A stretch of DNA of 64,000 bases from Urbifossiella sp046350095 (GCA_046350095.1 JAXMBA010000007.1:62001-126000); one strand, 5' to 3'; positions 1 to 10,626 are shown, counted from the first letter of the stretch. Program-made: numbers and translations. Notes: generated by a model not told the origin, from the sequence alone.

Positions 1-3000
1 ACCAGCGCGGCCCCCGCCGCCACCGTCACCCCGGTCGTGCTCGTCGCCGTGCCGGCGCCGGAGAACGTCAGCGTCCCAGTAGTCACGGCCGTGAGGCCCG
101 TGTACGCGCTCGGCCCGGTCAGGTTCAGGACGCCGGCGCCGGACTTGGTCAGCGTGAACGGCAGCGGTGTGGACGCGCTGCGGAACAGGTTCATCGACCC
201 GTTGTCGACGGGCATCGTGAAACTGGCCCCGTCGACGGCCGTGGTGCCGTTCGGGGCGATGCCGAAGCCGTAGGTGTTGGTGAAGTTGTTCCGCGCCGCG
301 GCTCCGCCGGGCCCGGTGTTGTTCGACACGCGGATCTCGATCGTGTGCCACCCGCCGCCGACTCCGGCGCCGAGCGCGAGCACGCCCGTCGCAGCGGTGC
401 CGTTGGCGGAGTTGTTCAGCACCACCACGCCGTCGATCGAGAGCCACGACCCGTCGTCGATCGCCGACCCGAAGCTGACGACCCCGTCGGCGTCGAAGAA
501 CTGGCCGGTGTAGACCCACGTCTCCGTCTGGCCCCACGGGTTAACCGCCCCGCTGCTGAACGTCTCAGCCATGCGGGGGAGGAGGGCGGCGGTCGTCTCC
601 GGGTTGGCGGTGGCCAGATTGTGGAAGCCGGCCAGCCGCCCCTCGCGAAGGCCGGGGACGAACCCGCCGGTGGCGCCGAGTTGGGTCACCGCGGCCGACA
701 CGTTCAGGACCGACCCGGCGTTTACAACGAACTGCGTCGGCGGGCCGACTACGCCGAAGGACGTGGTGCTGGAGGCCGCCGGTACCATCGTGAGCGTGCC
801 GCCAATCGTCGCGGCCGGGCCGGTGAACGCCGACGGGCCGAACGGGCTGGCCGTCACGTCGCCGCCGAGCACGAGCGCGCCGGACCCGGTTTGCACGGCC
901 GCGCTGAACAACGACCCGGTGGACAGCGCCAGGCCGATCACGGCGTCGGTGACGCCGTTCAGGTCAAGGAGGCCGGACGTGGCGACTACGAAGCTGCTGA
1001 AGCCGAACACCTGGTCGATACCGGCAGTGGTGGCGTAGCGGAGCACGTCTGCCCCGGCACCACCGGCGTCGTCGCCGACGGTCACCGGACCGGTGCCGGT
1101 GGCGTTCGGCTGGAACGACCGGCCGGCCGTGTCCTGCTTGTTCAGCAGGAGAGTCCCCTGAGCGACCGTCGTACCGCCGGCGTAGCTGTTGCTGCTGGTG
1201 CCTCCGAGTTCGAGAGTGCCTGCGCCGAACTTGCTCAGCCCGCCGGCCCCGGTGACGGTGCCCACGCCGCCGAGGGTCAACGTGTCCGAGGCGCCGATGA
1301 CGCTGATTGCCGTCCCCGCGACCGTACTCAGTGCGATGCTGCCGGCCCACGTCGCCGTGTCGGTGCCGGCGGGGGTGGCGTCGAGGTAGCGGAGGGCACC
1401 GGTGGGGACGTTGCCGAGGCCGAGGCCGGCCAGTGTCAGCGTTTCCGTGTACGTGCCGCCACCGGTCACTTCGAGAGCCGCGCCCGCCGCGACCGAGGTG
1501 CTGCCGCCGCCGGCCGTTGTGGTGGTCACCGCGGCGCTGAGGGTCACCGGGGCCGTGACGGTGACGGTGATGTTCTGGGCCACACCGGCCAGAGCGCCGC
1601 CGTAGGTGACCGTGTACGTGGTCGTCGGCCCGGCCGGGTTCGACGACGTGACAGTGATGCCCCCGCCGGCCGCGGCTACGAGCGGCAACCCGTTCAGCGC
1701 CGCCTGCACAGCCGCCGCGGTGGGCGGCGTGCTGCCGCTGTAGCTGAGCGATCCCGTGACCTGGTTGTTAAGAGTCAGCGTGAACGAACCGCCGCCCGTG
1801 GTCGTGGTATCGAACGTCTGCACGGCCGTGGTCGTCACGCCGAGAGCGGCCGGGTTCGTCGCGCGGAGCACGCCGGCGCTCACGGTCGTCGTCCCACGGT
1901 AGGTACTCGTGCCGGACAGCACGAGCGTGCCGACGCCAGCCTTGGTCAGCGCCCCGACCGCCCCGCCGGCGGTGTCCGAGACGGCACCACTCACCGTCGT
2001 CGTGGCGCCGGCGATCGTGTTGATCGTCAGCGTCTGCACGCCGAGGTCAACCGGCCCGCCGAACACCACCGACTGCGGCGTGTTGACGGCCACGGTCGCC
2101 GCATTGTTCCCGACAGAGACAGGGCCGGAGAACGTGAGAGGCTGGTCGCCGATGATGGTGAGGGTAAGGGCGCCACTCGTTCCGGAGACGAGGTCGATTG
2201 CCTGCGTGATGGTGACCGGACCGCCGTCGGCCCGGAGCGTGGCCGAGCTGTTCCGTGCCGCACTGAGGTTGCCGCCGAGCGCCCCGTTGCTGCGGATGGC
2301 GAGCACGCCGCCCTGGTGGATGATCGAGCCGCCGATTTGCGTCTCGGCCGGCGCGGCGGTCGTGGCCCCGCCCGCGTTCGCGACAGTCGTCATCGGCACG
2401 TCGCGGTTCGCCAGGGCGCCGGTAAAGGTGATGACCCACGAAGTGCCCACAGTGCCGGTAACAGCGACGTTTCCGGCCCCGATCGTGACGAGATTCTGAA
2501 GCGCCTCCTGGACGGACCCGGCTCCGGTCAGCGGCGTGGTGCCGATCACCAGCGGCGCGGTCGTCGCACCGCGGAAGGTGATGGCGGTCGTGCCGGTCGC
2601 GGTGCCGCCGAGCGTGATCGTCTGGACCTCGTTCGCGCCGAACGAGTTGGCCGAGTTCGTCAGCAGCAGTGTGCCGCCGACGTTCGTCTTGTTGATTTGC
2701 CCGGCCGCCCCGCCGCCGACGATCGGGCCGTCCACCTGCAGGACGTTCTGCGAGAACCCGCTCGTCGGCACGATGAAGTCACGGCGGACGCCGCCGAGGT
2801 TCACCGTCAGGTTCGACTCGAACCACGCGCCGTGGCTGTTCGACAGCATGTTTGCCCCTTGCCCGCCGCCGGACACGGAGACGTTCACGTTGCTGGTCGA
2901 AACGGTGGAGCCGGACAGGACGATCGTGCCATTCCGGAGGTGCGCCCGGTGTGCCAGCCCGGTGAACACCGACAGCGGGCTGGCCGTGGAGCCATTACCG

Positions 3001-6000
3001 AGGCTCTCGGTGAACCCGCCCAAGTCCCACAGTCCGGACGGCGTGACCTGCACGGTCGCCGCGGCGTTGATCTGCTCGCTCGCCTCCTGAATCAGCACGT
3101 CGGCGTCCTGACCGCCGAAGTCGTTGTTGCCACTGACGTTCAGGGTGCCGCCGGCGATGGCGTCTACGCCAGCGGTTTTTGCGAATCGAAGCGTCCCCTC
3201 GATGTGGTTCAGGCCGCCGGTGCCGGTGTTCGCCTGGGCACCGGAGAGGCGCAGGGTGCCGGGCAGCAACTTGGTGAGCGTCGATCCCATGCTGATCGAC
3301 CCGGCCACGTCGAGCGACGCACCGGCGTCCACGCCCACAGTCGCCGCCCCCGCGAGGGTGACGAGCGGGCTTGCGACGGTGTTCTGCTGCCAGACGCTGG
3401 TCGTCCCGGGGACGCCGACGAGGGCGCCACGACCGCCGAACCCGGCGCCGTTCAGCGACAGGAGTTCGTCCACCACCGTCACGCCGTTCAATTCCAGGGT
3501 GAAGCCGGAGTTCACCGTCGTGCCGGCGCCGGCCCCGGAGGCCCCGAGGGCGCCAGCAGCGCTCACGCGTGTGCGGCCGGCGCCGACAGTGAACACGCCG
3601 GAGAAGTCGTTCGTGTTCGACGTGAGTTCGAGCCGTCCGGTCCCCGCGGTAGTGATGTTCTGGAGGTTGGCGTTACCGTCGCCGTCGGTGATCTTGGCCG
3701 CGAGCCTGAGGTCCACGTCGGCGAGCGTGTCGTTGGTCGTGAACGTGCGCGTGGCGGCCGCCCCGCCGGCGGTCTGGAGGGCGAGGTTCCCGGACACGAC
3801 GACCGGTTGGAGGTTGCCGAACGTGTTCCCCTGGGCACTGAGAATGAGGTTGTTCGCGAGCGTTAGCGTTCCGGCCCCGGTCGAGACGGCGGCCACGCCG
3901 GTCAGGCCGCTAATGACCGTCAGCGTGCCGGTGAGCGTCTCACTTTGGCCGTTCAGGTCGAGGACGCCCGAGCCCTGCACGTTCGTGGTGGACGCGTCGG
4001 CAATCTGGTTCCCGGCCGCCAGCACGAGCCGGTCGGTGCCGACGCCGACGTTGTCGCCGACCTGGATCGTCTGGGCGGTAAGGGCGTCCACGCCGGCGCT
4101 CTTGTTCAGCCGCAGCGTCCCCTCGGCGACCAGGGTGGTGCCGCCGGTATACGTGTTCGCCGCCGTGCCGCCGTACTCCAGCGTGCCGCCACCAACTTTC
4201 GTGACGTTCACGTTCGCCGTCTGGCCGACGCCGGTGTTCAGCGCCAGTGTGCCCGCGTCCACGCCGATGACGACCAGGCTGTTGTTGCCGGCGTTGGTCA
4301 GGGTCATTGCCCCCGTCCACGCGTTGTCGCCGGCGACGTTCCTCAACGCGCCCGTGAACCCGCTAGCGAGCGCGTTCGTGTTGCCGTAGCCGAACCCGAG
4401 GCCGGCCAGGGTCAGGCGTTCGCCGGCGAACGTCAGGTTGCCTGCGGTTCCGTCCAGTTCGAGTGCGGTGCCGGGGAGAACCGTCGTCCCCTGGCCTGCC
4501 ACCCCGTTGGCCGCGGCCCCGAGCGCGGAGGCGTTCGTCAGCCGAAGCACGCCCTCGGCCACGGTCGTGACGCCGGCGTAGGCGTTCGCACCGGACAGCG
4601 TCAGCCGGCCGGTGCCGAGCTTGGTCAGGCCGGAATCGCCGTCCACCACCCCGGCCAGTTCCAGTGACGACGGCCCGGCCGCGGGGTTCCGCTGCGTCGA
4701 GACGTTCACGAGGGCCGTGGACCCGCCAAGAACCAGCGGCGTGCTCACCTTGTTGTTCGCCCCGTCGCCGACCAGCAGGCCCGACCCGACCAGCAGAGTT
4801 GCCGAACCGCCGACGGTGACGTTGGAGCCGACTACCAGCAGCGAGCTGATCGAGGTGGGGGTGGTAACGCTCTGGCTCGCGGCCACCTTCACGAGGTCCG
4901 TCGCCGTCGCCCCGGCGAGTGCCGAGCGAGACGCGGCAGCGAACACGCCACGGGCCGGGTCGTACCCGGCGAAGTCGAGGTCGCCGGCCTTCGCCAGCGT
5001 GGCAAACGGCAGTGCGCCGTTGACCAGTTGCGGCGTTAGCGGCGTGTAAAACACAAGGCGGTTCGTCGCCGAGCCCAGGTCGGCCCCGTAGCCGCGGAAC
5101 GACACGAAGCTGTTCACCTGGCGCGTCAGTTGATTGGCCGACAATGTCGCGGCCGCGCCGAGGCTCACGGACGTGACCGTGGACGAGAAGTTGCTGTTCA
5201 CCTGAAGGGTGCCGATCGACTCGGACAAGGCCGTGGACGCGTTGCCGCGGAACTCCAACTCGCCGCCGGCGAGGGTTACGGCGGCCGCGTCGCGGAGGCG
5301 GTCGCCGACGGCCGTGGCGACGTTGTCGAGGGAAAGTGTGCCGCCAAGGTTGACCGTCACGGATGACACGTTGGCCAGCGTGCCGGCCCCGGTCACGACG
5401 ACCGAACCACTCCCGGTCGTGTTCTGCGAGATCGTCAGCGACCCCGAAAACAGGGCCGGCGACGAAAGCACCAGCGTGCCGGCTCCGGACTTGCTCAAGC
5501 TCTGCCCGGCGACGAGTTCACCCAGGCCACCGGCGAGCGTCAGGTTGACCGGGGCGAACACCAGGAACGTGGAGCCGGCGTTCAGGTCCACGTTCCCGGC
5601 GAGCGTCAAGTCGTTGCCGCCGGACAGTCGCAGGTCTTGCGTGATGACCCGGTTCGACAGCGTCCGCGGGCCACCGTCGGCCCCGATCTGCACCGTGTTC
5701 ACCGGGTAGATCACGCCCGTGCCCAGCGCCGTGTTGCTCCCGACCGTCACGCTCGGCTGGTTGAAGCCGGGGTTGCTGTTAATCGAGATCGCGCCCGAGA
5801 AGCCGGCGTTGTTGCCGGTCAGCAGCAGGTTCCCGGCTCCGGCCTTGAACACATCCGCAGTACCGACGATCTCAGCAGTGATGACGGCATCGACGAGCAA
5901 CTCGCCACGATCGTTCAGGGTCAACGTGCGGGCGTACCCGGAGCCGAGGTTGAGCCGGCCGGTGACCAGTGGCGCGAGAATGACGTTGTTGTTACCGGGG

Positions 6001-9000
6001 AGTGTGCCCGCAACGAATGTGGCGTTGACCACGAGGTCGCCGTTGAGCGTCAGCGTGCCGGTACCGGTCTGCACCACGCCGCTGTTCAGCGTCAGGGCCG
6101 TCTGCCCGTCGGCGAACCCGAGGGCGTCGCTGAAGCCGTTCAGGTCGAGGAGGCCGGTCCCGTTTACAGTGACCGCGGCCTGCCAGTCGGGGAGTTGGTT
6201 CGACGCCAGGTAGCGGACCACGTCCGACTGCGCGGCACCGCCCGCAAGGCTGTTGTCGCCGATCGACAGCGGGCCGGACATCGCCAGCACGCCGGCCGTC
6301 TTGTTCAGCAGCAGCGCGCCGTCGCTGACGGTCGTGGTGCCCGTGTAGGTGTTGGGCGTGGACCCGCCGAACTGGAGCGAGCCGAACCCCGACTTCACGA
6401 TGCCGTTAGGGCGGTAGCCGGTGCCGTCGATGATCGCGGACGTGACGGTCAGGTCGGCGCCCGCCGCGCCGTCGTTGACCACGAAGGTTCTCTGCTGGAG
6501 GGCGCCCGAGGCGTTAAACGTGTCTAGCGAGATGGTGCCGCCGGCGATGCCGGCACCGGTCGGGTTCGCGCCGCCGAGCGAGTGGACGGTGACCGTCCCG
6601 CCGAGAGTGATGCTTCCGACCGCGCCGAGCGTGACCAGCGAACCGCCGGCCGGCCCGACCGTCAGGTTGACCGGGCCGAACGCCTGGTGCGTCCCGCCCA
6701 CGTCGACGCTGCCGTTGCTCGCGACGCTGAGGACGTTTGTCAGGTTGGCGGCTCCGAACTGGTAACCGGCCCCAAAGCGAAGCGCGGCCGTGTTCCCGGG
6801 CACGTCGTCGCCGACGGTCAGCGTCGCCCCGTTGATGCTCACGGCCGCGACGCCCTGCAGCTTGTTGAGCAGAAGCGTCCCCTGCTTCAGGCGCGGCCCC
6901 TGACTCACGGTGTTCGCCAGCGTGCCGCTTAGCTCCAACTGACCGCCACCGAGCTTGACGATGTCCGCGCCGCCGGACAGAACGCCGGAAAGATTCAACG
7001 CCGAGCCGGTGCCGACGTTTACCCCGGATCCGCTGAACGTGGTGAACGGCGCGTTCGGGAACAGGGCGGGGGCGTCGATCGTGGCAACGCCACCGAGTGC
7101 TACCGGCCCCGTCCACTGGCTGACGCCGTTGATGCCGACGAGGGCGCCGTCGGTATTCCCGGTTCCGACGCCGTAGACTCCGACGCCGGGCCCCATTCCG
7201 AATGCGTTGAGTGTCTCGCCGAGGACGGTGAGATTGCCGTCGAGCATCAGCTGCGAGTTGAGATTGACGGTCGTGGCGCCACCCGGGGCGCCGAGCGCGC
7301 TGGAGTGTCGGGCCACGACGACGCCCTGCCCCGCGACGAACGCCCCCGTGAACTGGTTAGCCCCTTCCAGGAGCAGTGTTCCGGAGCCACCTTTGAGGAG
7401 TTGCCCGCCGGTCGTGGCGGCGAAAGAACTGGTCAGGGTCGCGGTCCCGGACGGCGTCGCAATGAAGTACGGGTTCCCCGAGGTGTTCGCCGCGTTCGGC
7501 GTCATCGACACGAACGGCACCGCCAGCCGGCTTCCGGTCGAGAGCACGAGAGGTCCGGTGGCGATCGTCAACTGGCCGGTACTGTCGGCGCCGTTGACGG
7601 TGACGCCCGGCCCGAGGATCAGCGCGTTCACCGTCCGCGACCGGTCCAGCGTAACCGTGCCGGACGTAATCTTCACGTTGCTGGTGGGGTTGGCCGCGTC
7701 GAAGCTGGTGAGGTAGCCGCCAGCCGGAAGTGGGACGATTGCCCGGCCGATCAGGCCGGTCGACAAGGTAGCGAAATCGGCGCTGCCGTCCGGATTAACG
7801 ACCACCGCGTTGGCGATGACGTTGTTCGTGACCGGCAGATTGCCCAGCGCCTGCATCACGTTGATCTGGTTCTGCCCGGCCTCGCTCAGTGGCGTGCCGC
7901 CGCCGACGAAGGTTACGCCGGCCGTGGTGCCGCCAGCGAGCAGCCCGCCCAGCACGAGTCGCGTGTAGCCGGTACCCGCGGTGTCGCTCTGGATGGTGCT
8001 CGCGAAGTTGGCCTGTGGCCGAACGTTGCCGACCGTCTCGGCCGTGCCGCCGCTGTTGCCGGTCAGCCGGAGCGTGCCGTACAGGTTGATGTCGGCCGCG
8101 TCCGGGAGTCGGTCGTCGTTGTTCCCGCCGCTATTGTCGAGAATCAGGCTGCTGCCCGGCCCGACCGTGATGGCGTTCAGGTTCCTCGTCAGCGCACCGG
8201 CCGCGCCGGAGAAGCGGACCGTGCCGCCGTCTGCCGTGTTGCCTGTAGTGCCGATCGTGAGCGCGCCCGTGAAGCTCGCGGCGCCGGTAATGTTCAGTTC
8301 GCCACGCCCTTGCTTGACCAGTCCCGACCCGGGGAACAGCCCCTCGCTGATGCCGCCGGCCAGCGTCGTCACTTGCGCCGGGTCGTAAACAGCCAGCGTC
8401 CGCGAGGCGGTCAGCAGGACCGGCCCGGCGATCGTCAGGTTGCCGCTGCCGTACACGCCGAAGTTGCCGTCGAACTCCCACGGGACGGCGGCGGGGATGC
8501 TCCGCGCCGCGGGGGCGCCGGCAGTATCGACCGCGCGGAGGAAGCCGCCGCTCACGGCGACCATCGAGCTGGCGCCGAACGCGGCGTCGCTACCGATGTC
8601 GGTGAGACCGCCGGTGAGGCGGGTAGCGCCCTGATAGGTGTTGGTGCCACCCAGACGCAGGGTGCCGCCGCCGGCCTTCGTCAGAACCACCTGTGGGGCA
8701 CCGCTCACGGCCGCGTCGATCACGAGGTCGGCGTTCTGGCTCGGCAGTGGGGTGTCGTTGACGGTGAAGGTGCGCGCGGCGGTGCCGCCCGCGCCGGAGA
8801 AGAAGGTGCCGAGGTTCAGGTTCCCGCTGATCCGCGCCGCCGGGGTCGCCCCGCTGCTCCCCGCAACGGTGTTGACCGTGACATCGCCCAGGAGCGACAG
8901 CGTACCGGCCCCCGTCGTCACCTGGCCGGCGGCGCTTCGGCCGAGAGTGAGGATGAGGCTACCGACCTGGTCGTCGAACCCGTTCAGGTCCAGCGTGCCG

Positions 9001-10208
9001 GTGCTGTTCACGGTCACCGACGTCACGGTAGTCCGAAAGAAGTTCAGTTCGGGAATCTGATCGCGGGCCGCGAGGACGACGCGAGGCAGGTCCGCGGCCG
9101 CGACGCCGTCGCGGTTGTCGCCGATCACCAGATTCCCGCTGAACGGCATCCCCAGGGAGGAGCCGGAGCGGTCCTTGTTGAGCCGAAGCGTCCCCTGAAG
9201 CACCGTCACCTGGCCGGTGATGACGTTGTCCGTCGTGCCGCCCAATTCCAGGGTACCGGTGCCGAACTTGGTCAGACCGCCGTCGCTGACGCCGGGCAGA
9301 ACCATCACGGCGCCGGACACGATGAGGGTGCTGCCGGCGTTGACGCCGAAGCTCCCGTGGTTGTTCATCGCGATCGTGCCGGTCAGCCGGTTCGTGCCCG
9401 CGAGGCTGCGGACGGCGCCCATCGTGTTCAGGTCGAAGGTGCGCCCCACGTCGCGAATGACGAGGTTCTCGCCGACGGTGATGTTGCCTTCGAGAGTGAT
9501 CGCCGTGCCGAGGCCGGCGATGGTGCCCCCGGCGGCACTGCCGAGGGCCGTGTCGGAGCGGAGGTTCAACTCCCCCTGGGTGACGTTGACGATGCCGTCG
9601 AACGTGTTCGCCCCGGCGAGCCCGAGCACGCCGTCGCCGAGCTTGGTGATGCCGCCGGTGCCACTGACCACGCCGGTGGCGTCGAGGTCGCCGCGGCCGT
9701 CGATTGTGAGCGTTTGTAGCGAGGTAAGTTCGATCGCGCCGAGGGTCAGCCTGGTGCCGAAGTTTGCGCCGATGAACGTCTGGTTGGCGCCGAGCGCGAC
9801 GGGGACGGTGAACGTCGCGTTGCCGGCCGCGGCGTTATACACGAGGCCTTCGAGGAGGGTGACGCGGTTGCCGCCCGCGGCCTGCGGGGCGATGGCGTAC
9901 CCCGACCCCGAAATGGTGACCGAGCGGAAGCGGGTGCCCGCAGCGTAGTCGTTGGTGTTGCTCAGCCGCGCGGCGCCGGCCGGGAAGACGAGGTTGTCGT
10001 CGGGTTGGGGGGCGACGCTACCGACCCAATTGGCGGGCGTACTCCAGAAGCCGTCGGCTCCGAGCCCGGCCCAGACGCGCGTGGCGAACAGGGTACGGTC
10101 CTCGAGCACCTCGTGCCCGAGCGCCGCCCGGTCGCCGCGGCTTTTCCGCCGCTCAAACCGCGCGCGGGTGCCGAAAACTTTCCGCAGCCATTCCTGGAAC
10201 GGGGGCAT
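1..10208 (-). CDS. Giant autotransporter-type beta-strand repeat protein (3' end outside window)
   Basis: The gene runs leftward off the window edge, so the first 3,402 codons are present and the C-terminus is missing. The frame is open for all 10.2 kb. Residues 1-34 are basic and are followed by LEDRTL (35-40), a motif frequent near the N-terminus of planctomycete surface proteins. From about residue 85 the protein is a long run of imperfect autotransporter-associated (PATR-type) repeats built on G-G-G-T-L-x-L-G-G-x-N-T-Y-x-G. Clear copies lie near residues 510 (GGGTLRLGGTNTY), 1270 and 2005. Residues about 3205-3310 form a PA14-like insert. These repeats normally fold as a beta-helix, so a very large secreted or surface-bound fibre or adhesin is inferred. 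The composition is rich in Gly, Thr, Val and Asn. No good Shine-Dalgarno precedes the ATG, so the exact start is less sure than the frame. Confidence 0.9.
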   Translation of the reverse strand, partial: MPPFQEWLRKVFGTRARFERRKSRGDRAALGHEVLEDRTLFATRVWAGLGADGFWSTPANWVGSVAPQPDDNLVFPAGAARLSNTNDYAAGTRFRSVTISGSGYAIAPQAAGGNRVTLLEGLVYNAAAGNATFTVPVALGANQTFIGANFGTRLTLGAIELTSLQTLTIDGRGDLDATGVVSGTGGITKLGDGVLGLAGANTFDGIVNVTQGELNLRSDTALGSAAGGTIAGLGTAITLEGNITVGENLVIRDVGRTFDLNTMGAVRSLAGTNRLTGTIAMNNHGSFGVNAGSTLIVSGAVMVLPGVSDGGLTKFGTGTLELGGTTDNVITGQVTVLQGTLRLNKDRSGSSLGMPFSGNLVIGDNRDGVAAADLPRVVLAARDQIPELNFFRTTVTSVTVNSTGTLDLNGFDDQVGSLILTLGRSAAGQVTTGAGTLSLLGDVTVNTVAGSSGATPAARISGNLNLGTFFSGAGGTAARTFTVNDTPLPSQNADLVIDAAVSGAPQVVLTKAGGGTLRLGGTNTYQGATRLTGGLTDIGSDAAFGASSMVAVSGGFLRAVDTAGAPAARSIPAAVPWEFDGNFGVYGSGNLTIAGPVLLTASRTLAVYDPAQVTTLAGGISEGLFPGSGLVKQGRGELNITGAASFTGALTIGTTGNTADGGTVRFSGAAGALTRNLNAITVGPGSSLILDNSGGNNDDRLPDAADINLYGTLRLTGNSGGTAETVGNVRPQANFASTIQSDTAGTGYTRLVLGGLLAGGTTAGVTFVGGGTPLSEAGQNQINVMQALGNLPVTNNVIANAVVVNPDGSADFATLSTGLIGRAIVPLPAGGYLTSFDAANPTSNVKITSGTVTLDRSRTVNALILGPGVTVNGADSTGQLTIATGPLVLSTGSRLAVPFVSMTPNAANTSGNPYFIATPSGTATLTSSFAATTGGQLLKGGSGTLLLEGANQFTGAFVAGQGVVVARHSSALGAPGGATTVNLNSQLMLDGNLTVLGETLNAFGMGPGVGVYGVGTGNTDGALVGINGVSQWTGPVALGGVATIDAPALFPNAPFTTFSGSGVNVGTGSALNLSGVLSGGADIVKLGGGQLELSGTLANTVSQGPRLKQGTLLLNKLQGVAAVSINGATLTVGDDVPGNTAALRFGAGYQFGAANLTNVLSVASNGSVDVGGTHQAFGPVNLTVGPAGGSLVTLGAVGSITLGGTVTVHSLGGANPTGAGIAGGTISLDTFNASGALQQRTFVVNDGAAGADLTVTSAIIDGTGYRPNGIVKSGFGSLQFGGSTPNTYTGTTTVSDGALLLNKTAGVLAMSGPLSIGDNSLAGGAAQSDVVRYLASNQLPDWQAAVTVNGTGLLDLNGFSDALGFADGQTALTLNSGVVQTGTGTLTLNGDLVVNATFVAGTLPGNNNVILAPLVTGRLNLGSGYARTLTLNDRGELLVDAVITAEIVGTADVFKAGAGNLLLTGNNAGFSGAISINSNPGFNQPSVTVGSNTALGTGVIYPVNTVQIGADGGPRTLSNRVITQDLRLSGGNDLTLAGNVDLNAGSTFLVFAPVNLTLAGGLGELVAGQSLSKSGAGTLVLSSPALFSGSLTISQNTTGSGSVVVTGAGTLANVSSVTVNLGGTLSLDNVATAVGDRLRDAAAVTLAGGELEFRGNASTALSESIGTLQVNSNFSSTVTSVSLGAAATLSANQLTRQVNSFVSFRGYGADLGSATNRLVFYTPLTPQLVNGALPFATLAKAGDLDFAGYDPARGVFAAASRSALAGATATDLVKVAASQSVTTPTSISSLLVVGSNVTVGGSATLLVGSGLLVGDGANNKVSTPLVLGGSTALVNVSTQRNPAAGPSSLELAGVVDGDSGLTKLGTGRLTLSGANAYAGVTTVAEGVLRLTNASALGAAANGVAGQGTTVLPGTALELDGTAGNLTFAGERLTLAGLGFGYGNTNALASGFTGALRNVAGDNAWTGAMTLTNAGNNSLVVIGVDAGTLALNTGVGQTANVNVTKVGGGTLEYGGTAANTYTGGTTLVAEGTLRLNKSAGVDALTAQTIQVGDNVGVGTDRLVLAAGNQIADASTTNVQGSGVLDLNGQSETLTGTLTVISGLTGVAAVSTGAGTLTLANNLILSAQGNTFGNLQPVVVSGNLALQTAGGAAATRTFTTNDTLADVDLRLAAKITDGDGNANLQNITTAGTGRLELTSNTNDFSGVFTVGAGRTRVSAAGALGASGAGAGTTVNSGFTLELNGVTVVDELLSLNGAGFGGRGALVGVPGTTSVWQQNTVASPLVTLAGAATVGVDAGASLDVAGSISMGSTLTKLLPGTLRLSGAQANTGTGGLNHIEGTLRFAKTAGVDAIAGGTLNVSGNNDFGGQDADVLIQEASEQINAAATVQVTPSGLWDLGGFTESLGNGSTASPLSVFTGLAHRAHLRNGTIVLSGSTVSTSNVNVSVSGGGQGANMLSNSHGAWFESNLTVNLGGVRRDFIVPTSGFSQNVLQVDGPIVGGGAAGQINKTNVGGTLLLTNSANSFGANEVQTITLGGTATGTTAITFRGATTAPLVIGTTPLTGAGSVQEALQNLVTIGAGNVAVTGTVGTSWVITFTGALANRDVPMTTVANAGGATTAAPAETQIGGSIIHQGGVLAIRSNGALGGNLSAARNSSATLRADGGPVTITQAIDLVSGTSGALTLTIIGDQPLTFSGPVSVGNNAATVAVNTPQSVVFGGPVDLGVQTLTINTIAGATTTVSGAVSDTAGGAVGALTKAGVGTLVLSGTSTYRGTTTVSAGVLRATNPAALGVTTTAVQTFDTTTTGGGSFTLTLNNQVTGSLSYSGSTPPTAAAVQAALNGLPLVAAAGGGITVTSSNPAGPTTTYTVTYGGALAGVAQNITVTVTAPVTLSAAVTTTTAGGGSTSVAAGAALEVTGGGTYTETLTLAGLGLGNVPTGALRYLDATPAGTDTATWAGSIALSTVAGTAISVIGASDTLTLGGVGTVTGAGGLSKFGAGTLELGGTSSNSYAGGTTVAQGTLLLNKQDTAGRSFQPNATGTGPVTVGDDAGGAGADVLRYATTAGIDQVFGFSSFVVATSGLLDLNGVTDAVIGLALSTGSLFSAAVQTGSGALVLGGDVTASPFGPSAFTGPAATIGGTLTMVPAASSTTSFGVVGPPTQFVVNAGSVLNVSAAVTQLGATGGFVPGLREGRLAGFHNLATANPETTAALLPRMAETFSSGAVNPWGQTETWVYTGQFFDADGVVSFGSAIDDGSWLSIDGVVVLNNSANGTAATGVLALGAGVGGGWHTIEIRVSNNTGPGGAAARNNFTNTYGFGIAPNGTTAVDGASFTMPVDNGSMNLFRSASTPLPFTLTKSGAGVLNLTGPSAYTGLTAVTTGTLTFSGAGTATSTTGVTVAAGAAL

Positions 10209-10626
10209 GGGCGCTGGCTCGTGGGGAGAGTACCGTTCACGAAGCTGCCGAGCCGGCCAGGGGAGAGCGGCCGGAACCCGCTGGTTGGGCGGGGGACGTG
10301 GAGGTGAACCGGGGCGGTTGCGAGTGTGCCGCTACGGTCCGGAGTGACACCGACCGGTCACACTCCCGGGGTACCCACGACCTGCGAGGTGCCGGGTGGC
10401 GGGGACTGTGTCGGTCGGTGTGATTGGAGAAGGTAGCTAGGTTGGGGTGAGAAATCAATTAACTTTTGATGCAACGCCCAATCTTAATTTTCCGGCGATA
10501 TCCGAGAATCCGACACATCCCGAACAGGTGGTACAACCCAACCTGCATCGGTGGCCAGAAATTGGCCGAGCCAGTCGGCCCGGCCACGTGGCGGGTCGTA
10601 TCAGCAAGTTCGACTTACCGAGTTCC
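10209..10626. other. Intergenic region upstream of the giant repeat gene
   Basis: These 418 bases hold no convincing gene. The part around 10440-10520 is much more AT-rich than its surroundings, as expected for a promoter of the leftward giant gene, but I could not pick a confident -35/-10 pair. A 10-base inverted repeat, ACACCGACCG at 10347-10356 and its complement at 10412-10421, flanks a 55-base spacer and might be a regulator site or a transcript hairpin. Confidence 0.4.

Noticed and set aside
345..3866. A 1,173-codon plus-strand open frame opposite the giant repeat gene
   Set aside because: It is the antisense of a GC-rich repetitive gene. Its translation is Arg/Gly/Ala-rich with no domain, while the minus frame reads as clean beta-repeats.
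1..10208. CRISPR-like or tandem DNA repeats in the giant gene
   Set aside because: The repeats are at protein level and diverged in DNA; there are no regular spacers or identical units.
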